Source: Pieris napi (taxonomy: Eukaryota; Arthropoda; Insecta; Lepidoptera; Pieridae). Taken from it: DNA of 64,000 bases. Positions 24,101 through 39,100 of this stretch are shown piece after piece. Under the pieces are notes generated by a model that was not told the origin of the DNA, searched no databases, and saw nothing but the letters and a program-made list of their open reading frames with translations. The position numbers and the translations under genes were made by a program. The stretch covers positions 8,270,267 through 8,334,266 of the forward strand of contig NC_062243.1 of assembly GCF_905475465.1 (NCBI RefSeq), read 5' to 3'. Numbering within the stretch: position 1 is the stretch's first letter; each line of letters opens with the position of its first letter.

Positions 24101-27100
24101 CTTATTCATGAACCCGGAGTCACCTCGGAAACAATTTGGATCTTAATTGTTTTTATCTTTAATGTCAAGTCTGTCAAGCCTGAGGTACTTACGATGATTG
24201 CTTGTTTCAAAGGACTCACATCTCAAATTTCGCTTTTAAATAAATAAGCAAAAGTCACTTGTAATGCCGACGGAAGCGCTGTAAGTCAACAGTTTCTTTG
24301 TTGACGACATTAAACTCTACAAAACGTCTAAGAAGCCTTTTACATTTTTTACGTTGTTCTCTGACGCGAACTTTTACTTTTGATGTCCCATTACGTGGGT
24401 AACACTGAAAATGTTTAGAATTGGCCAGTTAGAAACATTGCTAATGAAAACTTTTTGAATTTAAATTTTAGAACTCTTTGCTAACCTAATGTAGTATATT
24501 GCATTCATTTGTTTTTTGTGATTTGGCGGCAAATCTAAAACTTGTAACACGTGAAAATGAACCTAACGCGACAAAATTTTCGGTCAATGATTTATTATGA
24601 CTTTCGTTATTGGCTTACTCAACAACAAAGCTATGATAGGCTGCGATTAGCATTTCTTAATGATGCGCCATCTCGTACCACTATTTACAATTGGTTTTAC
24701 GAGTTTAAGCGTGGACGTAGCAATCTCAATGATGATCCGCGTGAGGGACATCCTTTAACAGCGACTACTGAAGTGAACATCAGTGCTGTGCGACGCATGA
24801 TAGAGGAAGATAAGAGAGTGACCTATCAGCAGATACGGGCATGCCTAGGCATTGGTATGAGTCAAGTTCGAAAAATATTACACGAACATTTAGGCGTCAG
24901 GAAGCGTTGTACCAGATGGATTCCCCCATACTACCAACGACCAGAAATACCGTCGCATGGACTGGTGTCGCCAAATGATAGATAAGTTCAACAGCGGTGA
25001 CTCAAATGCTGTATTTGACATCGTCACAGGCGATAAAAGCTGGATATATTGCTAGGAACCCAAAACTAAAGATAACATTCGGGGTATTCGCTTTACGAGC
25101 CCTGAAGATGCGGTGAAAGCGTACGAAAATGGCGTAGAAGAATGGGCCCTTTGCTTTTCTCAGTGGTTCCATCGAATGCGACGATGATGAGTAGAGAGTA
25201 ACGGAGATTAATTCGAAAATTAATAAAAGTATAGGCAACTTTCTACATTAAGCCGTTTTTCATTTTCTAAACATTTTCAGTGTTACCTAGGTAACTATGC
25301 GGTTTACCATAGAGTTTAAAATAAATACATGAATAGGTTTCAAGGTTACGCAGGTATACATGTTAAAAAATTAAAACGAACGCAAACGTTCACCCCTTTA
25401 ACTTCAGATATAAATCGAATTTACTGAACCTAAGGCGCGTCTAGTATCATCCAATTAGTGATACACTGAATAGGCCTATAATGAAATCAGCTCGCTCAAT
25501 GAATCAAGTAACACGCTTAGTCTGACATAACGATATTGATCAAACGAATTTCAAAACAAAAACACTCTCGGTAGGGCTTGCTTAGAATCCAGGCGGCTCT
25601 AAATTATTATTATCGTAGCTGTCAAGTCAAGTCAAAATAACTTTACTCATATAGGGAAACAAGTACACTTATTAACGTCAGGAAAGAAGTTAAATTAATT
25701 GTAAATTTACATTTGCTACCAGTTCGCAAGTTAAGGGCGTAGAGCGGGCAAGAAGAACTGTCAAGAAACTTTCCGCCACTTTTTTTAATCGCTAAGTTTT
25801 GAGTCATACAAATTGTTTGGTGTGGAGCAAATCAATCCCAAGGATTAGTATCATTTCAATATTCGTCAAATTTATAAAAAGCTTTATTGATTAATTTATG
25901 TTATTTGTCAACTTGATAACCACATCATAGTAATCTCTCTTGCTGGAACCGCTTGGAATGTCAATTTATGTAAATAATTATAGTCCGGTCAATTTAGACC
26001 AAAAAATGAGAGTGAAGTTACATAAAGTCCCAACAAGCTGAATTTCTGTGAAATTGTTCAAAACATAATTATAAACAATGTCTAGAAGTTCCCCATCATT
26101 CCCTACCTCATAGGTGGCGTGGACACGTGTGCATATTATGACGATAACAACTTTTATAACTTTTTGAATTGTTATATCTCAGAAACGGTGGCTCGTAAGA
26201 AAAAACAGTGTTAATACATTTTTTATAGATAATTTTATGATCTACAATTTTTGTCTGAGGTACTTTTATGATAAAACTTACCGTTTTGCTGAAAATCGCG
26301 AAAAACTCATTTTTTTGACCTTTGCCCCTGAATAAAATTTTTTCCTTACACGGGAATGATGGGGAACTTCTAGACATTGTTTATAATTATGTTTTGAACA
26401 ATTTCACAAAAATTCAGCTTGTTGGGACTTTATGTAACTTCGAATGTCTAAATTGACCGGAGTATTAATAATATCTGAAAGTTATTTTACGTCCAGGTAA
26501 AATTTGCGATAAAATTTTAACGAGTTGATTACATTTCTCACTGTGCGTTTGAAGTTTAGTATAGATTTTCCTTGTGCGCATAAAACCCGCTACTTCTTCG
26601 GCGTGAGACCTATAGTAACCCAAAACCCCTAAAAGGGGGCATAGGGTTTTAAGTTTTATATTTAACTAGCAGACCGGCCAAGCGTTGCTGTGGCTAAGGT
26701 TTTAGTTATATTACATAGTACCAGTCATGAGGACCACCATGATTTTTTGATGGTAATGCCATTAAATTGTAGCTTATGTGAAACGTTGGTACTTTCAACA
26801 CAGCGCCATCTTATAGAATTGTGACTATCAAATAATAAACAAATATTTTGAAAAAAAATAATATTCCGGGTATTCATTGAGATGTAAGCAAATTTGATTG
26901 AAATCGGTTCGGTAGTTTAGGAGTCCATAGCGGACAAACAACGTGACACGTAATTTATATATTTTAAGATATCGGTTATATCAAAGCAAAACTTCTCTTA
27001 AACAACTTTAAAGATTAATGGTTAACAATTATAACTCAAAGTTGTAAATTAACTAATTAATATGTCAGCACATATTAATTAGTCCTAATCGCTTGATTAA

Positions 27101-30100
27101 TGTTAGATGAGTTTGCCTCAACTGAGGCCTGTATAAGCTATAATATATGCCATATTAAACAGGATCCGCCTAATAAATAGCTTTTAGCGTACATTATTTA
27201 TATCAAATGATAAATATAGTTATATATATAGTTATACATATAGATAAGGCACTACCCACAGGACATTGCTTTGCCCGTGAATTTAGATTGTATTTAATGG
27301 TGGAAGCTCTTGGATGGCAGGTAATTGGTTGGTATTTGCAATAATTACAGACTTCTGATGACGTTATAGGCGCGCGCGAGCATCATATAATTTTTTTTTT
27401 AAAGACAATTCACACCAATTGACCTAGTCCCATGCTAAGCTGGTGAAGCTTGTGTTATGGGTACTAGGCAACGGATATACATACATATTATAGATAGATA
27501 GACATATAAATACATATTTGAACACCCAAGACCTAAGCACAACACCAAATGCTCATTACATCGATGTTCGTCTCAGCCGGGGATCGAACCCAGGACCTAT
27601 GGATTCGTAGTCAGGGGTACTAACCACTAGACCAATGAGTCGTCAAATAATAAAAGTTTTTAGGCGGCAGTACGAATAAAAAAGAAATTTCTTAAGGTTT
27701 TAACACTTATAGTGAAATGAGCACAGAAAAAAAAGTTAAAAACTACATTAAAGGAAATAAGAATAGAAAAAGCGTAAAGAAAACAATGAATGAATTATAA
27801 AATAGAAGGGTTAAATCGTATTCGCGTGCACAGATTCTGCGTTTTTGGTAGTTAATTTTGCACAGTCCGCGGACCGCGCTGCGACGTGCTGCAGGCCACC
27901 AACCGCGCCCGTGTCGTCACACGTAGCGTTAAAATCACCGACGCGGTGGAAAAGAGGAGTGGTATTATTGTTCGCCTCAACGTTATCTAATCCTAATGTA
28001 GTTTGATATATATTGCGCTAATATAGCAAACTTGTGTGAAAACTCAGTATTGATATTGTCGATGAAAATATAAAATAATCATCATGATTTGTAATATGTT
28101 GCTGAGGTTAACAATTAAATAATAAAACCTTAACATCACCCTTAAAAACAGTTCACAGGAATAAGTTTAAAAAAGGGCGCGTTGACACATGTTTATTTTC
28201 AAATTCTAAAAAATTGTGTATGAGATTCATTAGTACAAACTTAAATGTACCCCAAATTTGTCATACGAAATTAGTCCCTAAATTAACACAAGAGAAATCG
28301 TCCTTTCTCATACGTAATCCTAACATGTGAAGATAAATACTAGCTAAAATATTCAAAGGAAGGCACAGACTGATTGCTTTGTGCTTCGTAATTAGGGCGC
28401 CGAAACGCCTAACTTGTTTACTAACGTAAATTGTAGGCCCGAATTGCCTTATTATAATTGCAATTTGTATAGTGTATTTTACCTATTAAATGAGAATGTA
28501 TAGTTGTTGGCTGTATTGTGCATCGGAAATCATATCATTACCAAGGTGGTGATGATAAATCGGATATCATTACCATGATTTCCGATGTTTTATTATGCCG
28601 GAAATGACATACAAGGGTTTGGTATATTAAATCTAATAGTAGGTTAATAATTATATATTTATGAACAGTGTGAACTTATTTTTTTATCCAAGTAGCCAAA
28701 AAATGTATTTCCTATTCTTTGTTCTTAGTGTCTCAGTGTAATTTTTTTCGCGATCATTTTTTTTATGGAAGAAGAAACGGGCAGGAGGCTCACCTGATGT
28801 TAAGGTATATCACCGCCCATGAACACACTCAATACCAGAGGTATCGCGAGTGTGTTGCTGAATTATCATAGCTACTTTCCCAGCTATAATGATATCCTGG
28901 TAAAATTAATGTGGTGGTTTTCCGTTGGCTACCACATCCTAGCAATATGACTGACGACTACATGCTTGATAAGCAACCACTCATTCAGTCGTTCCTACGC
29001 AGCTGCCCGTATTTAAAGTCGTATAATGCATATTTATTGGCGGCACTGATGTCGCAGCGTTTTCACTGGATATTTGTGGTATTTCCTGGAAGAGCCTTTC
29101 CTAAGGGCTCCTCACTACACCCTCTAACGCGGCCGGTATGTGATCGTGGACTGCATGAAGCTAACCGCTGTTACGGTCGTTCCGATACATGTGGACCGCC
29201 GCTAAAGTGTAGTTCACACCTAAGCCGACCCTTATTCTTTGGTTCCTATATATGTCATATATTTAAGTGTCAAGGCATAAGAAGCATTCCCGTGCGAAAA
29301 GCGTTTACTAAAATATCATTAAACATGAAAGTTTAATTGTACAACCCGTGTCTCCATGACAGCTCTATTATACAGAACGAAGACGAATATTCCTGTCTAA
29401 TAGTTGTGGAACTGTTTAAACCAACCTAGACACGTAAACGACATTTATTTGAAGACCTACTATGCATATTATGGAAACGTGATATATATACTTTAAGTTA
29501 GCGCTTTATTGTTGAATATTATGTGTAGATAAGACCGATAGGTGTTTTTATTAAGGAATAAAATAATGATATAATATGATAAGACTTTGATTAGATTTTT
29601 ATATTCGAGTATAAGAAAAACATTAGGGGACCCAATTAGCTCGAATGTTGTGAAATGTGCACTAAAGGGAATAAGCATATCTTGAAGTTGGAATGGAAAA
29701 AAGTTAAAAAAATAGAAGGAAAGTTAATCAACATTTTATTACAAATATGAGAAGAAACAAATTTGAAAAGGGAAAAGTGAATTTAACGGCATTAAACATT
29801 CCGAAGCGGAACTAATTTTAAAATCTCGAACGTCGAAATCAATGAAAATTTTCTTGTTCCGACTATAACCTTGGTGAGTGCAAAAACATAGAATTAATGT
29901 TCGACAATTCTCGTTTACGATCGTTTATCATAGCTTTAGGTCGTGCACCTTTTTGTAGCTTTTGGCACGAATGCTACCGACTGTTTTTTTGTATAATCGC
30001 TGATACAGTCAATACGGGTATTTTATCGATGTTGTGTCGAAATCTTTATTTGATGTCTATTTTAAAATACTGTTTTTATTTGAGTTTTGTGGTGAATGTT

Positions 30101-33100
30101 TATGTATTTTGCTATTATTTTTAAAGACCAATATCAATCATGTATTATTTTTTCTGTGGTTCTTCGCATTGTGTCGTAGGCCGTAGCCTCAGTCTGTCGA
30201 AGTCCACAGGACAGGCTGGACAGGCCTTTCCCTAGATTTCCAAAATGGGGCGTACATAAATTACGCGAGGTGTTTAAGGGGTGGAGGGGTCGAGTCAAAT
30301 CTCATTTAATCTTACGTTGGAGAGAGGGGGGGGGGGGGTCTCGGCAAATATCACGCAATTTTTTTCTGATTGAAAATAAAAATTAGGAAAGGCTTACCCT
30401 AAAGGCCATCTCTTGAAAAATCTCACGTGAGATTGGGGGTTGGGGGTTGAATAAAATCTCACCAGGGGGGGAGGGAGGTACAGAAAATAAAAAAAACAAA
30501 CCTCACGTAATTTATGGACGCCCCCAAAGGATATGTTCCCTGGATTTACCTAGCACCTTCCGTCCACCTATTGCGAGGTCCTCCTACACTTCCGACTTAT
30601 ACTCGGCCTTCATTCTAGGAAAGTCCTGTCCTAATGGCCATCTGTTGTGGAACGAGGCTAAGTATTTTATTGTTACAGGAAGGTGCGGCGAGGGCAGCCC
30701 ATGCGAGCAACTGTGCAGCGAGTTACACGACGGCACCTACGAATGCGGGTGTGGTCCCGGCTACGTGCTACAAGTAGACGGCTACGGCTGTTTAGGTAAA
30801 ATACCAGTATCTTCAGAAATACTTTGAAAGAAAAAAAAATTTATGGCACACACACATATATAAAAGAAATACAAACACAATCACTTTAATCAATAAACCT
30901 TTGCAAAACCAGCTATCGTAGATAACATTGTATGAAACATTATAGATATTAGCTAGGACTCGTCACGTTTTTATATGTATATGATAAGCGTTAGTTGGTC
31001 ACGCCTCTCCAAAAGTATTTAGTTAATTAGTAGATATTAAACTCTTATATATACCAATGACATTGAAGAAAAATTGTTTATTTTTACACTTTTACTTTTT
31101 ACCTTATAATCGTCAAACTCTGTCTTGATATGCCAGATATGTTATTTAAAAAAAATCAGTGGCGCTACAACCTCTTTAGGTCTTGGCCTCAGATTTCTGA
31201 ATCTGTTTCATGATAATTTTTAAATCTAATAGGCAAGTAGGTGATCAGCCTCCAGTGCCTGACACACGCCATGTCGGTTTCCTCACGAATTTTTCATTCC
31301 GTTCGAGCAAATGTTAATTGCGCACATAGAAAGAAAGTCCATTGGTGCTCAGCCGGGGATCGAAACTATGACCTCAGGGATGAGAGTCGCACGCTGAAGC
31401 CACTAGGCCAACACTGCTCACGTTAGAGCTCTCGCGAGATGTGTTACTGCAACTAAAAACATAACAAAAGACGCTCGCCATTTTCCATATTTGCAAAAAC
31501 ATCTTGAAAATGAAAGATGCTAGTTAACGACATGACTGGTCATTAATCACAGCCACACGTTATTAATCACAGACATTTTTCCAATACTCAAACATGAGCT
31601 CGTGTTCTGATTGTGATTCTGAGTTTAACGAGGGCCTAATTTTTAATTGTTAGGTATTGGGTTCGATTATCGCTAACAAAAATGTTTGAGCGCCACAAAA
31701 GGATATCCTACGGCTTATAGAAAATATTTTTTGATAAAATATACGTAGAAATGTATATGTCTCTTCCATTTGTAATAAATAGAACTTCAGTGATTTTTTA
31801 CTATCGAGCAAATCAGTATTTTTCAGGCTGTGGTGCATTTTTATGAGTTCCTAGCGTAGAAATACGTAAAAAGTTTAATGAACCCAGTAAATTTGACCTT
31901 TTTTATATACAGATTAGCAGAATTTTGGAAATAAATAAATCCTATGTTACTCACGGATTGTTGTTTTCTGGATTTGAAATCGTTTCATTTATTTTGATTT
32001 AAATCTCCTAACAAAACACTAAAATAAAAATTCTCTAAATAATATTAACAAAGACTCAATTAAATTAAATTAAGAAAGACATTTGTGTCACTGATTGATT
32101 CTTTTCGTTAAAGATAAACACAAATCACGTTCGACATTAAAGAACTACTTACTCAACAAAAAATCCAATATCACAAAATATTATGAGAATACAAGAAATA
32201 TCAAACCGACAGTAAGCCTAAGCAATATTGCAAAAATGCAATTTCACTCGCATTGAAGAATATTCTGCATAAATAGTGAATTCTCAGCGCTTTATCGATA
32301 GTGTTTAATGCATTGGAGCTTAGGGATAAACGCGTATTTCGTTTAGCTCTTGGAGGCTTGATCTCTTGGCATTTTGGCCAATGGATCTTCAAAAATCGCT
32401 CACATTTACGGCTTGTTTATGAACATAGCAAATGTTTCATAATAATTTAAATTTCGAAAACGTGTCCCGACACTTTGTAAGTGTATACTATTTTTGCTAT
32501 AAAATTAACTTTAGAGGTATGAACCCTGAATAACTATTATATAGGTTGAGCATAATTCGTTCATTTCTACGGCTAGTTAATAAAGCCAAAAGCCAATAAT
32601 ATACGAATATATTTGGAAAACGTTCGGACACTTTTCGCAGGGGATGTCATTTTTTTTTGACTCCATATTTTTAAATGCCTGAATATGTTGCAAAATCTAA
32701 TGAAAAATTAATAAGGCAAAATATTTCTACCAACCGACCGACCAATCTAGGCCGCAATAAAAACGCAAAAATGTGCCAAGAAGTGTCGAGGCTAATTTCT
32801 TTTAAAACAATGTAAATACAAAATGCCTGTAAGCCCAGTTAAAAGTGCTAACGAATCCGCGTCTTGACTGCCATTCTGACGATAATAGTACTTGAATTCG
32901 TCGCTGCAAACGTCGAGAACGTGAACGTGCTGATTGTATGCACTCGGCTTAAGTCGATGGCTGCATTGCGATTATGAAGTGAATTTTGTCGGTTTTATAC
33001 AGTTTAATGCGTTTTCAGCTAATGTTTGGAGCAATTGCGGGCTTGATACAAACTGCCGTACAATAGCGTATAATCACGCTAAAAAGTTATAATGTTAGGT

Positions 33101-36100
33101 TCTGTTTCGGCGATGTTACCGATTGGCATTTGTTTTATTAATGACAGAATTATATAAAAGTCGTTACACAGATCTTAATAATAGGACGTATAGCTAGAAA
33201 AACTTTATCTTCATTACAATAGGTTAGAAAATACAATAAAACCTCTTATGATTTCATAGCTTATACACTTTATAACAAAGCGAATGTTGTTTAATTTTGG
33301 TAATGGCAGTCAAATGAATAAAATAGAATATAAATATGAATTTTATTTATTTTTATCTATACCATATTAAATCAAAAACATTTGAAGTAATAATACTTAA
33401 GTAGGTACTTACGTGGGTGTCAAGGTGACACGTAAATATTATTACTTAATGTCTGAGAAGCTACAATCCTTAGCTTTCCTAACATATTCAACAACACGTT
33501 CTTTGATCTTTTGCGAGCTTACGTAAATGTTTAGAAATAAAACGTTGCAAAAATTCATGTAGCCTTTTAGGGATGAAAGAGCGATTATTGTTATATTAAA
33601 AGGCTTTGAACAAATATTAATTTAATACTTATGATTTTTACTTTCAAAACTTGGGTCATCGACCCTAGAAATGAGAAAGTATTATTATTTATTGACAGGA
33701 AAAAGAAAATTGCATACTTCTAGTTATACGCTACTTTTTACGCTTTCACGCTTAAACCGTAAAATCGATTATGTGTTTCAGTTTGATGAGTTTAGTATAG
33801 AAATCTAATATATAAAATTCTCGTGTCGCGGTGTTTGTGGTTAAACTCCTCCAAAACGGCTCGACCGATTCTCATGAAATTTTGTGTGCATATTGGGTAT
33901 GTCTGAGAATCGGACATCTATTTTTCATCCCCCTAAATGTTAAGGGTAGTCCACCCCTAAATATTTTTTTTATTTTTAGATATTTTTTTTCTGTTTTTAT
34001 GATACAGCATAAAAAAATACATACAACCCCTAACTTTCACCCCTCTGCGATCAACCCCTATTTTTTTATTATAAACGATATACATGGCAAAACGACGTTT
34101 GCCCGGTCAGCAAGTATACTATAATATTTTTTGTATGCAAAAGTTTAAAGGCTATATTCTCAAAGTATTTATTTATTTATTTACACTTTGTTGCATTATG
34201 ATATAAAATTTTACAAAATTACAAGTAAAGGAAAGGCAACTGGCGGCCTTATCGCTTTCGAGCGATCTCTTCCAGGCAACCACTGTGAGAAAAGAAAAAA
34301 AAAGAAAATGTATTAAATTACATGAGGTAGACAAAAAGTGCAAAAATACATGTATTACATATACTTGTAAAGAAAAAGAAACTAAACAGGAACAAAAAAA
34401 ACAAACTTAACTTATAAAGGATACATTAAAAAAAACCAAATTATACTAATAATAATAAAAAGTGCACATGAATCATTTTAATTTAATTTAAGATCAGTCT
34501 CACGTCGGTTAGTTAGTATTATTAAAGTTAGGGATACGATGTGGACAGTTAATGTTTGTACAGAAGAAATTTAAAACGTAAACAGAAAATACAAACACTT
34601 CAATATTCGTTAGGACGTTCATTAAAAGGTTTTTTGTAATTAGACTACCATAATGTAGTATGGAATGAATTGCAACCACTGAACTACGCGTGTGAAGTAT
34701 TTCAACTTAATGCTAATACGAGTACGCGTTGCTGCTTACATTTATAGCTTACTGACTTTAAGTTGGGCGACAGTTTTCAAACAAAATGTATGCGCTGGAA
34801 CTTTGTTTAAAGATAACTTCCTTAAGGCTTTGCTGTTTCGCTGCAATTTATTTCTAAAACATAGCTTTAAAGACCTAGGCTTTCTAATTTCCTTCCTATC
34901 CGCACTAAAACTATGTTAGCGCAGTCTCTTCTGCTTCCTATTCTCGATTATGCGGACTCATGCTCCTCTGATTTGAACGAAGAGCTACTTGACAAGATCG
35001 AACGCCTGCAGAATTTCCGCATACGGTTCATATTTGGTCTTAGAAAATATGACCATGTGCTACTGTGCATTCCGCAGGCAGCTGGGGTGGCTACCTATTC
35101 GATTCAGACGTCACGCTCATCTTCTTCAACTTCTATACTCAATTCTTTTCAATCCCCCCCCCCAAACCCCTTCTTATCTCAAATATCAGTTCAAATTCTT
35201 AGGTCCTTCTAACTATATGTTACTTCTAATAGATGTTTATTGGAAATTCCATCTCACACTTCATCCTTCTTAGGCAATTCATTCACGATCTCCGTCATTA
35301 AGTTGTGGAATACGCTGCCCGACTCCGTACGATTGGCTACCTCTCTGTCATCTTTTAAAACTCTTCTGTATAATCATTTCTTAACCTTATCCTATCCTGA
35401 TCAATCGTGACTTGTATAAATCTTATGTTTCCTTTTACATCACTATTTGCTGTCCATGTATTTGTAAGATTAGCTTTTAAGTTTTTAGTCTGTTGTTAAT
35501 ATTTTTTTATTTTTTTTATTACTTTAGATTAAGGTAGTACCTTGTATATATATATATATATATATTTAATATAACATTTGGTTCTGCACTTCTCGCACGC
35601 ATCATGTTTCATTTTTTTTCTTCTTTTTTTTTAGTTTTTCTCTTTAACTAGGGTTGCCTGGAAGAGATCGCTTATTAGCGATAAGGCCGCCCGTTGCATC
35701 ATTTTATATTGTAAAATTTTTACAATATAAAATGTAATATATATATATTACAATTTTTTTGTATTGTGTTTCATTCTTTGTTTTCTGCAACGAAGTGTAA
35801 ATAAATAAATAAATAAAGACACTCAAAATGCACAATGTTTAAATCACTCGATTTCCTTCAGATCGCTTCGTAATGAGACCAACTAAACCATTTTACAATC
35901 TATGTCTCTTAAGCAGGGAATACACACAAACAAAAATGCAAATGAATTGAGAACGTTCATAAATGAAACGTGTTCAATGCATTAAATAAAAGTAAATAAG
36001 AGAGTTTACTTGACTATGATCTCAGTGTGTAATCGGTTCGTAAGAATTTGTCATTTAAGCCTGAATTAAAAAAAGGTCTTTTTACATTTGTTCACTGGTT

Positions 36101-39100
36101 CTTAATTTAACATTAAAGCAAATGAAACCACTAATATAAAACCAATCAGTGGTAGTTGTTTTTTTATCAGATTTACGACATCTTTCCCTTCATTATTTAC
36201 TGTAACTTCACGTCACATGGTGTTTTTGCCAAAACCAGGGTTTGGGAAGTACTATAGAAGTTTGTTAGTTTACTACAGTCAGGGGTACTAACCACTAGAC
36301 CTGTCTGCGAATCATTGGGTTCCGGGTTCGATCCCCGGTTGAGACGAACATCGATGTGATGAGCATTTGGTGTTGTGCTTAGGTCTTGGGTGTTTAAATA
36401 TGTATTTATATGTCTATCTATCTATAATATGTATGTACATCCGCTGCCTAGTACCCATAACACAAGCTTCTCCAGCTTAGCATGGGACTCGGTCAATTGG
36501 TGTGAATTGTCTTTAAAAAAAAAAGTTTTTTCTCGATACCATATAAAAAAGATAAAGATTCTTCCCCTAAACATAAATTTTTTTTACAGAAATCAACTCC
36601 ACAAAGGCCACTGAGGCGCCTGTGAAAGAAGGTGTCCTCTACCAAAAGGACGTCTCCTTCTCTGCGGAGCTAGAAGTTGCCCCGTCCACTAGATTTAGTA
36701 ATAATATTAAACGTATCGATACCACACTTCAACCTAGTAAAGAGGAGAAGAGAGAAAACTATTCATTCACAGGAGAGAAGAGTAAAGAACTAGACGGCCT
36801 TAAGAGTTTGATAGAAGATGGCGTTAGCAAAGCAGACTTGAATATCATATCAGATGGGGCAAGTGATATTGATAAGATGAAAGTTACTACTCTGGGACCG
36901 AGCTTGGAACAGAAAGTAAGTCTTTATTAATGACTAACGTAAATTAAAATAAAGATAAATGGATATTATAATAGGAATAGTCATTAATATTAACAATGGT
37001 GACCTTATTCCTATAGCCTTTTAAAAATAGGATTTTTAGTTTCGTAACTAAGCCGAAGTTCTTCTAAGAGAGAGATACCTAATCTGCTATAGCTGATATG
37101 TATTTATTTGTGTGTGAGGAAAATAAAATTATGTCTGAAAATGTCTCGAATTCCCTTCCTCTTGTTACTCTAGGCAACTGCAACAACAAGTTTACATAGA
37201 CGTTTTATCCAGAACTAGAACCATATATATATGTACCTGGATATATGTATCTTGCAATAACCTAAGTCATAGAAAGCCCGCGCTGTAATTACTGTTAAAT
37301 CCATTAAAATTCCCACATGATGCACACGTCGAAATCTAACGAATCAATGAGCAAGCAAATATGTCGCGAACATACGACGATTAATTAGTAATATTTAAAA
37401 TTTTGATACTAAATTCATTACATCAAAATGTTTCTTTCGAAAATGAAGAACCCAAAATGCGTCAACTTAGGTGACAGATGTGTACCACATGTACTACAGA
37501 TTTGTCTGTCTACTTAAGGCTTACTCAATGCCGAGTTTTTTGTTTTTAATACCAGGTGCCAGGTGGAACGTCATCGCCAAAGCAAACTACAGCAGTGGAA
37601 GGTTGTAAATGCGACCCTTGTACAGATCCCAGGTGTACGTGTATGCTACGGAAATGTAAAACTGGTAATGTACTTTTTTCATTTTCATCACAGACTACGA
37701 AAAAGAACCTTTTTTCCCTATTTGGCATAATAAATTTTTAAATGTTTTGAGTTTTAACCACAAGTCGGAAGTGAATCAGCTATATTAAGTGTCTACCACT
37801 TATACGACCCCAAGTATTCTCCAAGGAAAATAGGTTTCCGAGTAATTTTATAACTTACCCGATCAATATTAATGTAAAAGCAGCCTAAACTTGTATAGCG
37901 TATTGTTTCAACTAAGCTTTGTTATCATCGATTAAATCCTATTTTCAAACAACTATTGGAAAACTAAAATATTTTAGAAATGAGCTTTTTCGCTTCTAAA
38001 TACCTTGCCTATAATACATATTAAGTTACGTATCAAGTTTTAAGTTTATCAGTTGCAAGTTTGGAACAATTTAAAACAAAACTTTGTGTTTGTTTAACTC
38101 AATTATAAACAAAAGTTTGATTAATTTATGAGTAGACGCAACCCTTACGCTCTTTAAACTTATATGGACCACAAATATTCAAATTGTTACGTTACTATTA
38201 GTTTAAATCATAATCTGTAATTTATGTGTTCTTGCTCCCGTTTTCCAAATGTGCCTATGGAGTGCTAATCAATTTTAAATGCTAAAATTACCTACCTACT
38301 AACTAATAATCACTTGAAGATAAAATAATATACATTGAAATAAATAACTAAACTTAACATAAACTAAAATATATCATTAAAAGGAGTCCCTTTAGGCAAG
38401 GTTCCGAAGATACTGGCAGCGTTCCCCCTTTGAATTGCTAGACTAATTCTTTGTCCGAGGTAGCTGCCAGATTTTCGGTCTCCTGTGATGTCGACTAACC
38501 TTTTTGAAATTTCTTTAAACAGCCTTAAAGCGCTAGGACCCCACGGACCAAGGGTCTCGACACCGAATGGGACAAAATCATATTCTGAGCCTAGACCCCT
38601 GTACTTGCATGCTTTATTTTTTTCAGCCGCTTCACAAGCCGCACCAGCTCTGTAGTTGGTTCCAAATAGATGGGAAAATTAAAAAAAAAATTAACTAATT
38701 ATATGTTATGTATTGTCCATGCAATTAATTATGTAGCTGAGTGCTAGATAAAATTAATAATATTCCTGCACCCGACGCGTAGTCAATAGACTGAAGTGCG
38801 AGCTTATCATTGAAATGTCTGTGTGAAGAGGCCTTACCCGACTGAAAAGTTTAAAAGCTATTTTCGCATAATACCGATATCAGCCTATTATAGTAAGCCT
38901 AAGTTGTAGTTAACTTTCATAATTACTTTTACTTTGAGACGAGAGGACTTTTAATATAAGTACGAGGTCTTTTCGTTCTTTATATTTCTATAGACTTTAA
39001 GAGTATTTGAATATTTCGCTCGTCCGGATAATTAATTTGTTAAATTTCTAATAGAGACAAATGGTATCGTGGTTTTTTTTGTAGATGTCTTCTATAACTT

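Noticed and set aside
27865..27960. GC-rich patch as a possible exon or CpG island
   Set aside because: No frame with matching phase 1 splice sites, and exons 1 and 2 already join cleanly without it.
33831..34124. 97-codon frame, also at 57229-57489
   Set aside because: Helitron sequence read through; recurrence reflects repeat identity, not protein conservation.
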